Shown here piece by piece: positions 11,709 through 23,226 of a DNA stretch of 64,000 bases. Below the pieces are notes generated by a model. It saw only the letters and a list, made by a program, of their open reading frames with translations. It made no database searches and was not told the DNA's origin. Position 1 is the first letter of the stretch; every line of letters starts with the position of its first letter. The position numbers and the translations under genes were made by a program. Origin of the DNA: Carposina sasakii (lineage: Eukaryota > Arthropoda > Insecta > Lepidoptera > Carposinidae); the NCBI GenBank assembly GCA_014607495.2, contig CP053162.1, positions 434,001-498,000 on the forward strand, written 5' to 3'.

Positions 11709-12009
11709 TGTATATGTACAACATATTTTTGTCGATTGTCATTTTCATAATGTAACTTTTTTTGTATGTTACGGTATGTCACGCATAAGTTGGCATTTAG
11801 GGGCTTTATAGCCAACATAAAACTAAAAACGGCTATGATAACTAAGACTTCTGATAAATTCAGTTCTCCACGTTGTATTTCCTCTATGAAGCCAGCCCAG
11901 GCGGACAAGGCGTCAACCGTGAAAGCGGACGTGTTGAATTACTGAGGTTTGCATGGATCCGGACTAGAAACTGAACATTTTTTAGGCAAAAATCCTTCTT
12001 GCATCCGAG
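11709..12009. other. no recognisable gene or repeat
   Basis: Spacer between two MITEs, with no supported feature. Confidence 0.45.
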
Positions 12010-12393
12010 TATACAGGATGTAAAAAGACAACGTTGTTATTTTTATACCTCGTATTCTTTGTAACGTAACGATCATTTTTTTTCTATAGAACCAACCCTG
12101 GGAAATGATTTTTTTTTTTTGTTTTTTTTTTATTGCAAGCAATGTATTCGATTGACAAATGTACCTACAAAACTAACATTTTTATATATTAATATGGTAT
12201 CTTTAAAAAAAATGTTTGTTAACTGTTTTCAGATGGATTTATTTTGTAAAAATGCTGATATTCATGTAACTTTGGACCTCAATATTTTGGAAACCCGTGG
12301 TTTCCCAGGGGTGCTTCCATAGAAAAAAATTATCGTGATGTTAAAAGAATATGAGGTATTAAAAGAACAAAGTTGTCTTTTTACACCCAGTAT
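12010..12393. mobile_element. MITE family F
   Basis: About 40-bp terminal inverted repeats: left ATACAGGATGTAAAAAGACA then 'acgttgtt', right 'caaagttgtctttttacacc' then 'cagtatg'. The centre contains 'tttggaaacccgtggtttcc', reminiscent of family A's 'tttggaaaccagacacttcc', so F and A may share ancestry. Single copy here; non-coding. Confidence 0.7.
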
Positions 12394-12802
12394 GAAACAC
12401 CGCAGGTTGATTCATTTTTAAATCAAATCGTACGTAATATGATATTCTCAACTCATATTTTTAATGACTTTTGGGTGACGCGAATTTACTCTTCTACCTT
12501 TTTTCTTCAATTTTAATAATGGTAGATTCTGGTGACACGCATTGCTTAAATCCCAGATCGTACATTTTACTTTCTACAAGCACTAACTACCTAAACGTGG
12601 TTCTCACTATGGCGCTACATTGTATTTAATTTTGTTTGTAATATGTAGCTCAGCAAAGTAGAAGCTTTTAGTCACACTATAAAGTTTCAAGTTATAAGAA
12701 AAATAGTATAGCGAGCGAAGTCTATAAAAAATCCACATTCAAATTGGTTGAATGCTTTTAAAAAGCAAAAGTTTATAATAATCATATTACAATAAGGGCT
12801 AC
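12394..12802. other. no recognisable gene or repeat
   Basis: AT-rich spacer with no supported feature. Confidence 0.45.
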
Positions 12803-13205
12803 TATACAGGTGATTTTTGGTCGCCAACGTTCCCGGAAACTACGGAATCTCCTCATCGTCACGATCATTTTTCTCCATGGAAGCATACCTGGGAAGTGTC
12901 TGGTTTCCAAAATATTAGGGTCCAAAGTTGAGTAAATATACTGCCTTTTTCTGCATAAATGCACATTGACGCGTGTAGCAAAATTTTTTCACGAGAAATA
13001 ATTAATATCTGTCTATGAAAAAACTAGCATAGACACTTACTACCTAACTGGACACTATAAATTTCGCCCGATCAAGTAATAAAAAAAAATATAGAAAAAA
13101 TTTACATCGTTTCCCAGCATGTTTTTTTTGTCATAAATTTACTTTATTTGATGTATAGAGTACGTACACTTCGTTAAGGGTGGCAACGAAAAAACACCCT
13201 GTATA
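12803..13205 (-). mobile_element. MITE family A (copy 2, inverted)
   Basis: It runs from 'tatacaggtgatttttggtc' to 'cgaaaaaacaccctgtata' and is the reverse complement of copy 1 over its full length. The small minus-strand frame in its left part is the equivalent of the one in copy 1. Confidence 0.75.
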
Positions 13206-13382
13206 CTCTATTACTCCCTCTTTATTTATGTCCCTAGTTATAAGTAAGTTTTTGAAACTTAGGTACTTTGCATAAAATTAATATGAATTTGTTTTTAAAA
13301 TAAATAAAAATATCAAATAATAACAACCCGCACATAATATGAGTAAGGTTTTAAAAGCACTTGTCGAAGTTGCATTCTTTTA
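13206..13382. other. no recognisable feature
   Basis: Short AT-rich gap between a MITE and a SINE-like repeat. Confidence 0.4.
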
Positions 13383-14412
13383 TGTTTATAAATAAATAAA
13401 TATTCACACACTACACAACACATTAACCTAGTCTCACACTAAGATCCCTAAGGTCTTGTGTCGTGGGTACTAAGCAAATGTATATAAATACATCTACACT
13501 AATATTATAAAGAGGAAAACTTTGTTTGTTTGGTTGTAATGAATAGGCTCAAAAACTACTGGACCGATTTCAAAAATTCTTTCACCGTTAGAATCCTTAT
13601 TGGACCTGGATGAACATAGGCTATAAGAATTTCCCGATATTCCCACGGGAAGGCGACCAACGGGAATTCTATATTTTTTACGAAAACCGCTATACATATG
13701 AAGCTGAAATCGGGCATATATGTTCATTGGGGACAGCGAGGGAGGACTAAAAACGGATTTCCCGAAATTCCCACGGGAAGGGGACAAACGGGAATTCATA
13801 GTTTTTACGAAAACCGCTATACATATGAAGCTGAAATCGGGCATATATGTTCATTGGGGACAGCGAGGGAGGACTAAAAACGGATTTCCCGAAATTCCCA
13901 CGGGAAGGGGACAAACGGGAATTCATAGTTTTTACGAAAACCGCTATACATATGAAGCTGAAATTGGGCATATATGTTCATTAGGGACTGCGAGGAAACA
14001 CTAGAACGGATTTCCCGAAATTCCCACGGGAAGGAGACCAACGGGAATTATTTATTTTTTACGAAAACGGTTAAACATGTGAATCTGAAGTTGAGCATAT
14101 ATGTTTATTTGGGACCCCGAGGAAGCACTGGGAACGGATTTCCCGAAATTCCCACGGGAAGGGGACAAACGTGAATTAATTTTTTACGACAACCGCGATA
14201 ACATATAGGCTACTTTTTACACTTAACATATAGGCTACTTTTTATTTTTTCTGTAGTCCACGCGGACGGAGTCGCGGGCGTCCACTAGTAGATAAGTATA
14301 GAAACATCCATCACTCGGAAACAAACATTAATATTCATCATATCAATGTTTGCACCTACCGGGATTCGAACCCAGGACCTATGGCGTCGCAGGCAGGGTC
14401 ACTACCTACTAG
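13383..14412 (-). mobile_element. SINE-like tRNA-headed repeat (copy 1), split by a Helitron
   Basis: Read on the minus strand, the head at about 14344-14412 contains the B-box-like GGTTCGAATCCCGG and an upstream A-box-like stretch. The body continues on the other side of the Helitron (13383-13492), with 'aaggtcttgtgtcgtgggta'. The uninterrupted copy is at 45231-45470. The two halves fit together exactly once 13493-14288 is removed. Confidence 0.75.
13493..14288 (+). mobile_element. non-autonomous Helitron with internal minisatellite
   Basis: It begins TCTACACTAATATTATAAAG after an A and ends GGCGTCCACTAG before a T. Just upstream of the end, CGCGGACGGAGTCGCG can fold into a small hairpin. 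Length is 796 bp with no Rep/helicase gene. The middle (about 13629-14200) has five tandem units of 126-128 bp carrying the self-complementary core 'cccgaaattcccacggg'. The boundaries are confirmed by the unoccupied SINE copy at 45231-45470. Open frames on both strands across the tandem units are by-products of the repetition. Confidence 0.88.
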
Positions 14413-14611
14413 ACCAGTCGGCCGTCAAACTTATTAGAATATGCATTTAATTTTTTACGGTACTTGAAGGGCCAGACGATAAACTAGTAACTTAGCACTG
14501 ATCTCTTACATTTAAGCCTGCTATGCTAAACATCGCTATAGGATCTCCTTCATGATCCTGCAGGTTAGCCTATTATAGCAGATAAAACTAGTATATATAT
14601 ATATATAGGTA
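14413..14611. repeat. family S1 scrap and (TA)n run
   Basis: 'gctatgctaaacatcgctat' and 'aggatctccttcatgatcct' at about 14519-14567 are the second half of an S1 repeat. A (TA) microsatellite at about 14591-14606 follows. Confidence 0.5.
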
Positions 14612-14617
14612 TGGTAT

Positions 14618-14880
14618 GCCGCGTGGTGCCGGCAGAGTAGAGTTTGTACCGCCCATGCCTGCCCGTGGGTATCGTACGAGGCGATTAAGGGTTTCCGGGA
14701 GGTAGGCAGCAGCGCCTCCCGTACTGACAACATAGTCCGAAAATCACACTGCGGTCACCAACCCGCCTGCCCAGCGTGGTGACTATGGGCAAGACCCCCC
14801 TGTGGCAGTAGCCTTGTGGGGTGCTCTGGGGGAGGCCTACGTCCAGCAGTAGACTGCAATAGGCTGAAGAAGAAGAAGAA
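14618..14880 (+). mobile_element. RTE-like non-LTR 3' end (group B, copy 2)
   Basis: Nearly identical to copy 1 at 4285-4550, from 'gccgcgtggtgccggcagag' to 'cagtagactgcaataggctg' with an AGA tail. The EAYVQQ coding end is interrupted here: the codon after QQ is TAG instead of TGG. The low divergence from copy 1 suggests fairly recent activity. Confidence 0.7.
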
Positions 14881-15748
14881 TAGATAGGTATACCTAATTT
14901 CTCACACTATGATTTGACTATAAAAATTCTACACATACTCAGAGTGGATAAAAGCTCATAAAATCCTATTAAAGTAAAATGGCGACTTGTAAGTGGCAAT
15001 TATAATAAAAAACTTAACATGTCTCATCAATCCGCAACTTTATGGCGTCACAAATTCGTTCTTTATCGACTGTTTGATTTAAATAAATCTCGAGTAAAAC
15101 TTAAACTTTATATGACATATCACCCGCTGATATAAGTAATAAAATAGTAAACAGAAAGTTAATAAAAACTCGCAGCTTTTACTACAAACATGCAAAAACA
15201 CTTAGTTTTATTGATTTCGACACTTACGCGGTGGCCTTGATTTTAGCGAAATTATCAACTTATACTGTTTTTACATATGTTGTCTTTTCCGGTAGCTTAT
15301 TCCATTTGTAATTTTAAGATTATTACCTTTCATTTCCATCAGAAAAACGTATAATTGAACTAACTTTTGATGACCTCTTACTTTGCTTCTGTTTCGTCAC
15401 TTTTGCTACGTTTGCTGGAAGAAAACTCTCGAAGAGCCAAGCACGCCATTGTATATTTCTCCTTGTATACTAAGATTACTTTTACGTGAGGTAAAAATAT
15501 CGTAAGTTACTTTTTATGCCAACATTTATAAACAACAAGTCACACTGACAAACAAAACTACCCATACCTACACATGTTTCCTCAGGCAATATCCAAAGGA
15601 ATTCGCTCATTTATCTACAGCAAAAAGACGTACATACTTTTTATTTAGCATCTTGAAAAACTTGTTCTATTTCAACTTGAAGGTACAGAAGTTAAATAGC
15701 TTTTATCTCTAAGTTAAATAAACGTCGTAATAGTATATTTCAAACACT
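14881..15748. other. no recognisable gene or repeat
   Basis: AT-rich sequence without a supported feature. Confidence 0.5.
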
Positions 15749-15800
15749 AGTGGTCGTGCCCGGTTTCGCTCCAGGCCCTGATAACCGTACCAAGCTGAAT
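15749..15800 (-). mobile_element. possible Helitron 3'-end scrap
   Basis: 'actagtggtcgtgcccggtt' resembles an inverted Helitron terminus (A then CTAG) with a different hairpin sequence. No matching 5' end is visible. Confidence 0.3.
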
Positions 15801-16163
15801 GTCCCAACTTTAAGCTCATGTGATATAACGTTAATTTCATTGTAGTAAAGCTTAAAACCGCTTGTCTAAACTGTAATTAAAGTATGTAATATGTTCTAGA
15901 ATTGCCGCGCATCGCCTCCGCCATCTTGAATTATGACGTCACATTTATTTATACCGCAATTTATCAAAGAATAGGGTTACAGCCTTTTGACTGGAGAATT
16001 ATAGTGGAGAGATTAATTTTAAATGGTTTTAAATGAATGTAGTTAATGCGTGAAAGATTTCCGTAATTGTGATTAATAACGTACTCTGTTACTTTACTAT
16101 ACGAATACAGTATCTTCTATTAGAGTAACAAGTATCTAGAAGTTACAGTAATATAGTAAGAAT
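15801..16163. other. no recognisable gene or repeat
   Basis: AT-rich spacer with no supported feature. Confidence 0.45.
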
Positions 16164-16501
16164 TTCGTTCCCGAAAACTACGGAATCTCCTCATCATCAC
16201 GATCATTATTCTCCATGGAAGCATACCTGGGAAGTGTCTGATTTCCAAAATATTAGGGTCCAAAGTTGAGTACCTAAATAGACTGCGTTTTTCTGCATAA
16301 ATGCACATTGACGTAGCGAGATTTTTTCACGAGAAATAATTAATATCTGTCTATGAAAAAACTAGCATAAACACTGGACCCTATAAATTTCGCTCGATCA
16401 AGTAATAAAAAAAGAAAAAAAAAACATCGTTTCCCAGCATTTTTTTTTCATAAACTTACTTTATTTGAGTACGTATCCTTCGTTAAGGGTGGCAACGAAA
16501 A
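16164..16501 (-). mobile_element. MITE family A (copy 3, truncated)
   Basis: It covers the family-A interior from 'cgttcccgaaaactacggaa' to 'aagggtggcaacgaaaa', but both extreme ends are lost. It is therefore an immobile remnant. Confidence 0.7.
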
Positions 16502-16523
16502 TCAATTATTTCAAAATTATTCC

Positions 16524-16747
16524 CTAGTGGACGCCCGCGACTTCGTCCGCGTGGATTGCAGAAAAAACAAAAAGTCGAAATTATCCGGGATAAAAATATT
16601 TTCCCGGGATAAAAAGTAGCCTATGTGTTTATTATCCAGAGTGTCAGTTAACGCCATGACAAATTTTATTAAAATCGCTCCAGCCGTTTTTACGTGAAAG
16701 AGTAACAAACATCCATCCATCCATCCATCCATCCATCCATACTCACC
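16524..16747 (-). mobile_element. short non-autonomous Helitron
   Basis: The inverted 3' end CTAGTGGACGCCCGCGACTT (minus strand: GTCGCGGGCGTCCACTAG) begins at 16524. The base before it is C, not the expected A. The interior matches the copy at 9786-10002 ('cgctccagccgtttttacgt'). The inner end carries a (CATC) microsatellite at about 16708-16739. Confidence 0.7.
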
Positions 16748-16830
16748 GAGTTTATTCGGGCATTCTCTCAGGCAACAAGCTAGCAACTTGTAACTGATCA
16801 TTTACATTTCTCCCCGGTATCCTTGAGACG
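16748..16830 (+). repeat. family S1 fragment
   Basis: 'cgggcattctctcaggcaac' and 'aagctagcaacttgtaactg' match the middle of S1. Confidence 0.5.
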
Positions 16831-17345
16831 AGTTTAAGACTGGGACGAGATGTCCCCTAACCCTTTTTTCAGAAGGTATTTCTAAAGCTCACCCTTTTCC
16901 CTGTAATTTCTCCAGCGTAACTCTAGGGGTAAATTTTCCCTCGACTGAGAAAAAGTAGTACCTACCTTGTACTTTTTTGGTTATGTTATACACACTATTT
17001 TTCTTTTGTTAAGTGTGATTGAAGTTTGAGTCAAACGATCGATGATATGGAGGTTAGACTCGACAAAACACAACCTACTCAGAAACATCTTAATGACTAT
17101 AATAATTTCCTCACTAAACAGTTAATGAGGAAATTAGCTAACTATGTGCTATTTGTGCAGTTTCTTTGCAGAACTACTTAGTGGGGAATAATATTTATTT
17201 TCTTGGGAAAAATGAAAAAAGTGAAGTAACACAGAAAGGTAGACGCTAGATAGCTAGAATATTTCAGATTTTTGTAATTTTTCTTCACTCAAAATTATAT
17301 TATTCACGCAAACGAAAAAATGTGTTTGGTTTTACTGAGTTCGGA
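16831..17345. other. no recognisable gene or repeat
   Basis: AT-rich sequence without a supported feature. Confidence 0.45.
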
Positions 17346-17520
17346 GTTGAAACGGTTCGCCAACAGTCGATTGTCCCATGACCGTTGCCAAATTGAATTT
17401 GAATTTAGAATTATTGGACCTTTAACTTTTTGCCACAAAGACATTTGACCCATGAACTATTCGCCAACAGAACAGTACAAACGTTCATGAGACAATCGAC
17501 TGTTGGCGAACCGTTTCAGA
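17346..17520. mobile_element. foldback/MITE-like palindromic element
   Basis: The two arms (17349-17386 and 17480-17517) are 38 bases each and match at 36 positions when one is reversed and complemented. Each starts GAAACGGTTCGCCAACAGTC. The 93-base centre contains another partial 'attcgccaacag'. A transcript would form a long hairpin. There is no coding capacity and no second copy in the window. Confidence 0.65.
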
Positions 17521-17869
17521 CTCGATTTTACTAAAGACGACCTATAAAACAGATTGGCCCTTTTTTGTACCAATGCTAACAACTAATTACTTCAGTCAGA
17601 AATACAGGAAATACCTCGATGTAAAAATAGGGAACCTTTTATTTATCTTCCTTATAAATAAATTATTTTGTTCACAAATTAACCGGAACAATGAGTATAA
17701 TAATTAACTAGAAATTATAACAAGCAATGAAACAATATCAACACGAATTAATACAATACAGCTTTCAAATGTCAAAAACTATTCCATCCTTCTGTAACAT
17801 AGTATAAGAAGTTTTGTAGAACTCAAACGACTATTAGGGCTATAAGCTCATTTACTTAAAAGAAAAACA
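17521..17869. other. no recognisable gene or repeat
   Basis: AT-rich spacer with no supported feature. Confidence 0.45.
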
Positions 17870-18050
17870 CCCGTCTGCGTAAAAATTTCAACCTAGTGTC
17901 ACTCTCACGATCAATACGAGTACAAATCTAATGACACCTCTCAAATTCAAATGCGACAAACGCGCCAAAGAAATAGACAGACATACAGACATAGATACAT
18001 ACACTCGAAAATTGCACCTTCAATGCCGGAAATAGTGAAGTTTTTAACCC
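17870..18050. repeat. family P dispersed repeat (copy 1)
   Basis: The motif order 'tgtcactctcacgatcaata', 'aatctaatgacacctctcaa', 'gcgccaaagaaat', 'acactcgaaaa' is shared with 20680-20815 and 25975-26122. These are strongly diverged copies of unknown class. Confidence 0.5.
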
Positions 18051-19534
18051 TACTCCTCATTAATGGCTAACAGAAGTCATTCATCAGCTCTTTGTTGCCA
18101 TTTTTTTTAAAAGTTCATCAAATTCTGTTAGATATTAATTGCGTGAAAGGGTACATTAAAATTTATTGCATTCAATGGGACGTAAGCAAGCATGTGTAAA
18201 AAGAATAATGCACACAAATACAAACAATATAATAAAAGTGTATATTACTTTCAAACAGCTTATTACTTATTGCGATTCGAGACCAATTCTTTATTAATAA
18301 TTTTATAATATATAATATCTTGACTAAGATAAATTTATAAAAACACTTCTCCATTAATACAAACAATATAATAAAAGCCAATAATTTAAAAAACCGATTT
18401 ATGCATGACCCAATTTCATATTCTACTATATTCTGTACACAATGGAAACACACAAGCTCAACTATTTATAGTATTTAACCACAGTTCTAGTCAACAATCA
18501 TCGGTACAGTTACGCAGCGCCTGTGCACTATTCCGCCATTTTCCCATCATTCCAAATGACACTGTGGTTACGATAAATACTGACGTTTACAGGTAATACT
18601 TGAGACGTCTCAATTGAAAAAAGTTCAGGTACTTGTACCTAGTTAGGTCAAAAATAATTAAGGGTAGGTACAACCGCATATAAGACGCAAAGGTTCGAAA
18701 AAGATACTCGTATATAATTTTCAATGTCTTTATTCTTTTACTTACTTATAAACTTGTCAATACAAACAACGCAAAAAGGCGAGCTTATTTCTTGGAGAGG
18801 TTTCTTTTCTTCCTCCACCACCAGCTTTTAATGTTGTGATTAAAATAAATACCAAAACATTCACAAATGTGAGTTTCGAAAGAAACCATATTGCGTCGAC
18901 GACGACCTCATAAATAAATGGAATAAAACCAGGAAAAAACAATGTTTATTAGATAGATCCTGTTAAAATCTCAAGATCTGGAAATTCAAGTCTGCAAACT
19001 GTGCGATCTAAGCCAAATCGGCTCATCGGGAAAGAATTTGCCAATACAGTTAATATAGACGGTACAGAAGAATAAATTATAGGATTGTCAACTTAGGGAT
19101 GCGTCTTAGGAAAAAACAATATTCAGAATACCACCTGCCTGACGTCCACCAATCCAGTTTTAAGATATATCTAGCCTTTTGTCAAAGCGTTATAATTGAC
19201 TTATCGTGACCACACCTATCGCATATGCATATTCGACAATATCTGGGTCGAAAACGAGCAAACCAGGGCACATTAACATAGCAAAGCGGAAGACGTAGCT
19301 TCCGGACTTTCCTTTTGATTATTATGTCGAAAGATGGTTAGGTCAAATTATTGACGCGATATAAGTTGACCTTATGAGTGTATTCTTGTAAAAAAAACGC
19401 AACTTTTAAATTGTGGTTTCTATGAATAATAGCGGTGCTGTTATAAGGCGGTAACATCACCATCTTATGGATGCAGGTCAGCAGGAGGTATGGTACCGGG
19501 GTGAACGGCTTAACATAGAAGAGACTTACCTAAT
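18051..19534. other. no gene recognised; one family-K scrap
   Basis: About 1.5 kb of AT-rich sequence. At 18725-18805, 'aaaaaggcgagcttatttct' plus 'tggagaggtttctttt' matches family K. An open frame of 93 codons at 18172-18453 (minus) is hydrophobic simply because the DNA is AT-rich; I do not call it. Confidence 0.45.
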
Positions 19535-20000
19535 ATATAATATAGCGTTCGGGAAACTACGAAGCTTATTTGTGTCCAAGATACCCCAGTCCTTAAAGAC
19601 GAAGGTGTTCAACCAGTGCGTGCTGCCGGTGATGTACGGTGCCGAGACGTGGTTTTATGTGCCTCATAAAAAAGCTCAGGATCGCACAGCGAGCGATGGA
19701 GAGAGCTATGCTGGGATCTTTGCGTGATCAATCTGAGGAGATCCGCAGACGTACAAAGATCACCGACATAGCAACGGTCCAAAGCTGAAGTGGCAATGGG
19801 CAGGGCACATAGCTCGAAGAACTGATGGCCGATGGAGTCGGAAAGTTCGACTGGCAAGCGCAGCGTGGGAAGGCCACCCGCGAGGTGGACGGATGACCTG
19901 GCCAAGGTTGCGGGCGTCGGTTGGATGCTGCGACAATGGAGGTTGTTGGGGGAGGCCTATGTCCAACAGTGGACTTCTCAAGGCTGTAAATTGCAGCTTT
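19535..20000 (+). pseudogene. RTE reverse-transcriptase 3' fragment (group A, frameshifted)
   Basis: It translates in pieces to the C-terminal part of an RTE-type non-LTR protein: FGKLRSLFVSKIPQSLKTKV, a YGAETW-like motif, and near the end VGRPPARWTDDLAKVAGVGW and EAYVQQWTSQG. The pieces lie in different frames, with deletions relative to the better copy at 60341-61023 (for example the 'MTYGAETWSL' stretch is damaged). It is 5'-truncated and dead. Confidence 0.8.
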
Positions 20001-20066
20001 TGTGTACGACTTTTTCACTATCCATTACATCCAAATAATATAAGGATAGACTGACTGTATGATTCT

Positions 20067-20450
20067 ATATACAGGTTGTTTTTTCGTTGCCACCCTTAAC
20101 GAAGGGTACGTACTCTATACATCAAATAAAGTAAGTTTATGCCAAAAAAAAATGCTGGGAAACGATGTAAATTTTTTTGAAAAAAAATTTAATTACTTGA
20201 TTGAGCGAAATTTACAGTGTCCAGTGTTTATGCTAGTTTTTTCAGACAGATATTAATAAATTTCTCGTGAAAAAATCTTGCTATACGCGTCAATGTGCAT
20301 TTATGCAGAAAAACGCAGTCTATTTACTCAACTTTAGACCCTAATATTTTGGAAACCAGACACTTCACAGGTATGCTTCCATAGAGAAAAATGATCGTGA
20401 GGAGATTCCGTAGTTTTCGGGAACGTTGACGACCAAAAATCACCCTGCAT
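20067..20450 (+). mobile_element. MITE family A (copy 4)
   Basis: It runs from 'atatacaggttgttttttcg' to 'accaaaaatcaccctgca' in the same orientation as copy 1. The left end has a G-to-T change in CAGGGTG. A 65-codon open frame inside is incidental. Confidence 0.75.
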
Positions 20451-20679
20451 GTATAGCAAATCGTACAAGTACATGTATTGTACCTTATGTACGTAACACT
20501 AACGGAGTCCAGACGTGGTGATGAAGCAACCGTTACACCATACCACCACATTGTAACCACACAGCATTGCAGAGCGTGTGGAGCAAGGCAAAGGAATCAG
20601 GGTATACGTCTTAACGTGCATTCAGAGACATAGTCGTACGTTATGAGAAATTATATTAAAATTATTTACAGGAAAAATC

Positions 20680-20815
20680 CGACTAAAATTTTTGACCCAG
20701 TGTCACCTGATACCTCTTAAACTCAAATGCGGCTCCAGAGCATGCTAAAGAAATTAACATACAACTCGAAAAACATAACCCTCCTTCTGGCGTAGTCGGG
20801 TAAAAACAGGGCATC
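20680..20815. repeat. family P dispersed repeat (copy 2)
   Basis: It contains 'gacccagtgtcacctgatac', 'gctaaagaaatta' and 'aaaacataaccctccttctg' followed by 'gcgtagtcgggt'. This copy shows that the 'ccctccttctggcgcagtcg' end belongs to the same family. Confidence 0.5.
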
Positions 20816-22929
20816 TATAATAATATGAAATAAATGTACCTAGGTAGAGTACTAATATCAGGGTAAATTTTAAAACATCAATAACCTCGCAGGACTAGAT
20901 AGAATCATAAACAATAACATTTGTTCTACGAGTTTTACCATAACTCAAAATTAATTTAAAATGATTTTTCAAGCTTTTATTGTACTGTCATGACATTTTT
21001 AAGTCTATGTTCCATTCGTAGGTATACGAAAAGGTTGACGCCCGCGATCATGCGCGACTCAGTATTACTATGTACAGTATTGTACAGACTTAAGAACATT
21101 CAGAGGTAATATTAAATTGATATTTATTTTTGTATGAAAGTAAAATGTGACAAATTATCAAAACTCGTAGAACAAATATTGTTGTTTATGATAGTAGCTT
21201 AATTAGTTTAAATTAACCCTGTATAGAATGTAACAAAAGCTATTTAAGGAAATCGGCCAAAGATTAATGCAAATCTCTCACCGGCGATTCACCACTCAGC
21301 GAAAAAAGGCATTACAAACAGTAAATTTTTACTAAAATGCGTCATTACCTAAAACTTGATAAAATTATTTCCACTTATTCTGAAACTGTAACCGCTGACC
21401 CCTCTCCTCTATACCCCATCGCACACTAACCACGGGAAGTCAGTGTTTAATAATTGTATAATTTGCTTTAATTATGGGTTCGGTAGTTTCCGCGATAATT
21501 CACACTAATCTCGCATTCCGGAGGCGGTGGTGAGGCTACATGTGTAGGATTCTGTCTAGGAATACTGGAGGTCAGCGGTGCTTAATCTGTACTCTTGAAT
21601 ATTTTCTCTAATTACCAAGCTTTAACATAGGTTGAGCGATATTGCATGTGCATCGCCCAACAAGAATTACTTAGAATATTAATATATTTTTCGAATGGAA
21701 TGATAAAGAACTATTATTCCCTACGCCGTCATAATTATCTGTAAATTTTGCAGAAGAGAGAAAAAAGGAATTATTAAAATATTTATTTGCTCAAAATGCG
21801 AGAGCAAAAAGGCGCGTCTTAGAAGAAAATAAATAGAAACGCAAAACTACAATTCAAAAATAGCACTCCACAGCTTCTATGTTTCAAACATAGATCTACC
21901 ATTTTTTCCTGACAATAATGAAGGGAAGAAGAGAAAATCCTACAAACAAACGGACAGAGCTATGTGCATTTTAAATATAAAAATATGGATCACGAATTTA
22001 TTTATTATATTCTCTTGTATTTTGTGGGCAAGGGGTGATAATAAGTAAAGTTTGAGAACCAGGACTCCCTGAACTATCGCACTGAGTCTATATGGATAAT
22101 AGCTTCAGTGCTAATATTTAAGATTCTTCTGTCTTTTTACATTAGCCAATGGCTAGAGTTTAATTACTGGCTTTTTAATTGCAGGGAGATTCCTATGTAC
22201 ACGTTATTTACCTGCTATTACAGGAGTTGTTTGAAAACCTTTTTTATTTGTCCGGTTAAATGACTGTAATCCATAGTATATAAAAAATACAAAGTACTTG
22301 TAGATAGATAAGAGTCTACTCTTTATTTAATTCATGTTTATGGTATTTCTAACATTAGGGACGGAATTATAACCTAGGTAGAGTAGCAAATAGCAATTGG
22401 CCTTTTTCAAAAACTTTTCATTAAATTTATGGAAAATGAAAATTAATCCGCGATTTTCTCAATTTTTTTTATTTACTTTCGGTCAAACTTTAGGTATATA
22501 TTTTAGCTATCATAATTACCTAAGGTAAAATGTATTTCTATATTGAAATAACATATTAATTATTCGCCTTAGTTTTGTTTTCATTCGCCTTGATCACCAA
22601 AAAAATATAAAGCTTGCGCAGGCGCGTAATCTAGCTGTGCCTATATTTATAAATTTATTCCTTTACGGCCATGTGAACTAAATAACATCATAGAAAGTAA
22701 CACATTATTACAAGCGTTGAAATTATGACTCAAAATAACAGTAAATAACAGGTTACTCTTAAGATATAACAATTAATTACACGTAAGCATAATGAAAGCG
22801 ATCGCGATGATAACAATAGACTTTGTGTTGTCATGAGATAGTGCTGGAGAAAACAGAAAGGGGTTTTTGGAAGCTTATAAGGCAGATAACATGAAATTAA
22901 CCAAATATTATAACACAACCTCAGTAAAC
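20816..22929. other. about 2.1 kb without recognisable features
   Basis: AT-rich. I see no exon-like GC-rich patch, no RNA gene and no repeat with a second copy in the window. A 104-codon minus frame at 22730-23044 overlaps the next MITE and has no recognisable motif. Confidence 0.5.
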
Positions 22930-23046
22930 TAGCATGACCTGCGACATATAGCCCGTCAAAATACGATAAATATAGCTGCCATGTTGAATTTTGTATAGAG
23001 ACGATACGATATTGTGCGATACGATATCCACGATGCGTGGTCATAT
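22930..23046. mobile_element. MITE family E (copy 2)
   Basis: It starts TAGCATGACC and has the shared interior 'cgataaatatagctgccatg' and 'cgatatccacgatgcgtggt'. The right end stops at GGTCAT, where a tRNA-like sequence begins, so it is truncated on the right. Confidence 0.65.
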
Positions 23047-23100
23047 GGGAGAGGTCGTGGGTTCGAGTCCCGCTCGGGTGATTTTTTTTTTCATTCCTTG
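23047..23100 (+). repeat. tRNA-like SINE fragment (T-arm half)
   Basis: 'gaggtcgtgggttcgagtcc' with 'cgctcgggtga' then poly-T is the same T-arm/acceptor half as in the repeat at 47965-48083 (inverted there). The D-arm half is missing, so it is not a tRNA gene. Confidence 0.55.
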
Positions 23101-23138
23101 AAACATATCTATAACTTCAAAGTTAATTATACTTTTAT

Positions 23139-23226
23139 AGAATCATACATACATACATATAATCACGCCTTTATCCATTACGAGGTAGGCAGAGCACCAA
23201 GGGCCAATAAAACCACATGGTGCCAC
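23139..23226 (+). repeat. family L repeat (copy 2)
   Basis: 'ataatcacgcctttatccat', 'gaggtaggcagagcaccaag' and 'accacatggtgccac' match copy 1 at 1889-2045. Truncated on the right. Confidence 0.65.

Noticed and set aside
11576..12142. Minus-strand frames of 110 and 67 codons
   Set aside because: They cross family A and F MITE ends with no recognisable motif. The partial frame recurs in other family-A copies as a consequence of repetition.
13494..14174. Several overlapping frames of 66 to 116 codons on both strands
   Set aside because: They fall in the Helitron minisatellite; the equivalent frames occur in the Helitron at 43797-44560, so they are repeat by-products.
19609..20018. Minus-strand frames of 73 to 98 codons
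   Set aside because: They are antisense to an RTE reverse-transcriptase remnant whose plus-strand translation matches the copy at 60341-61023.
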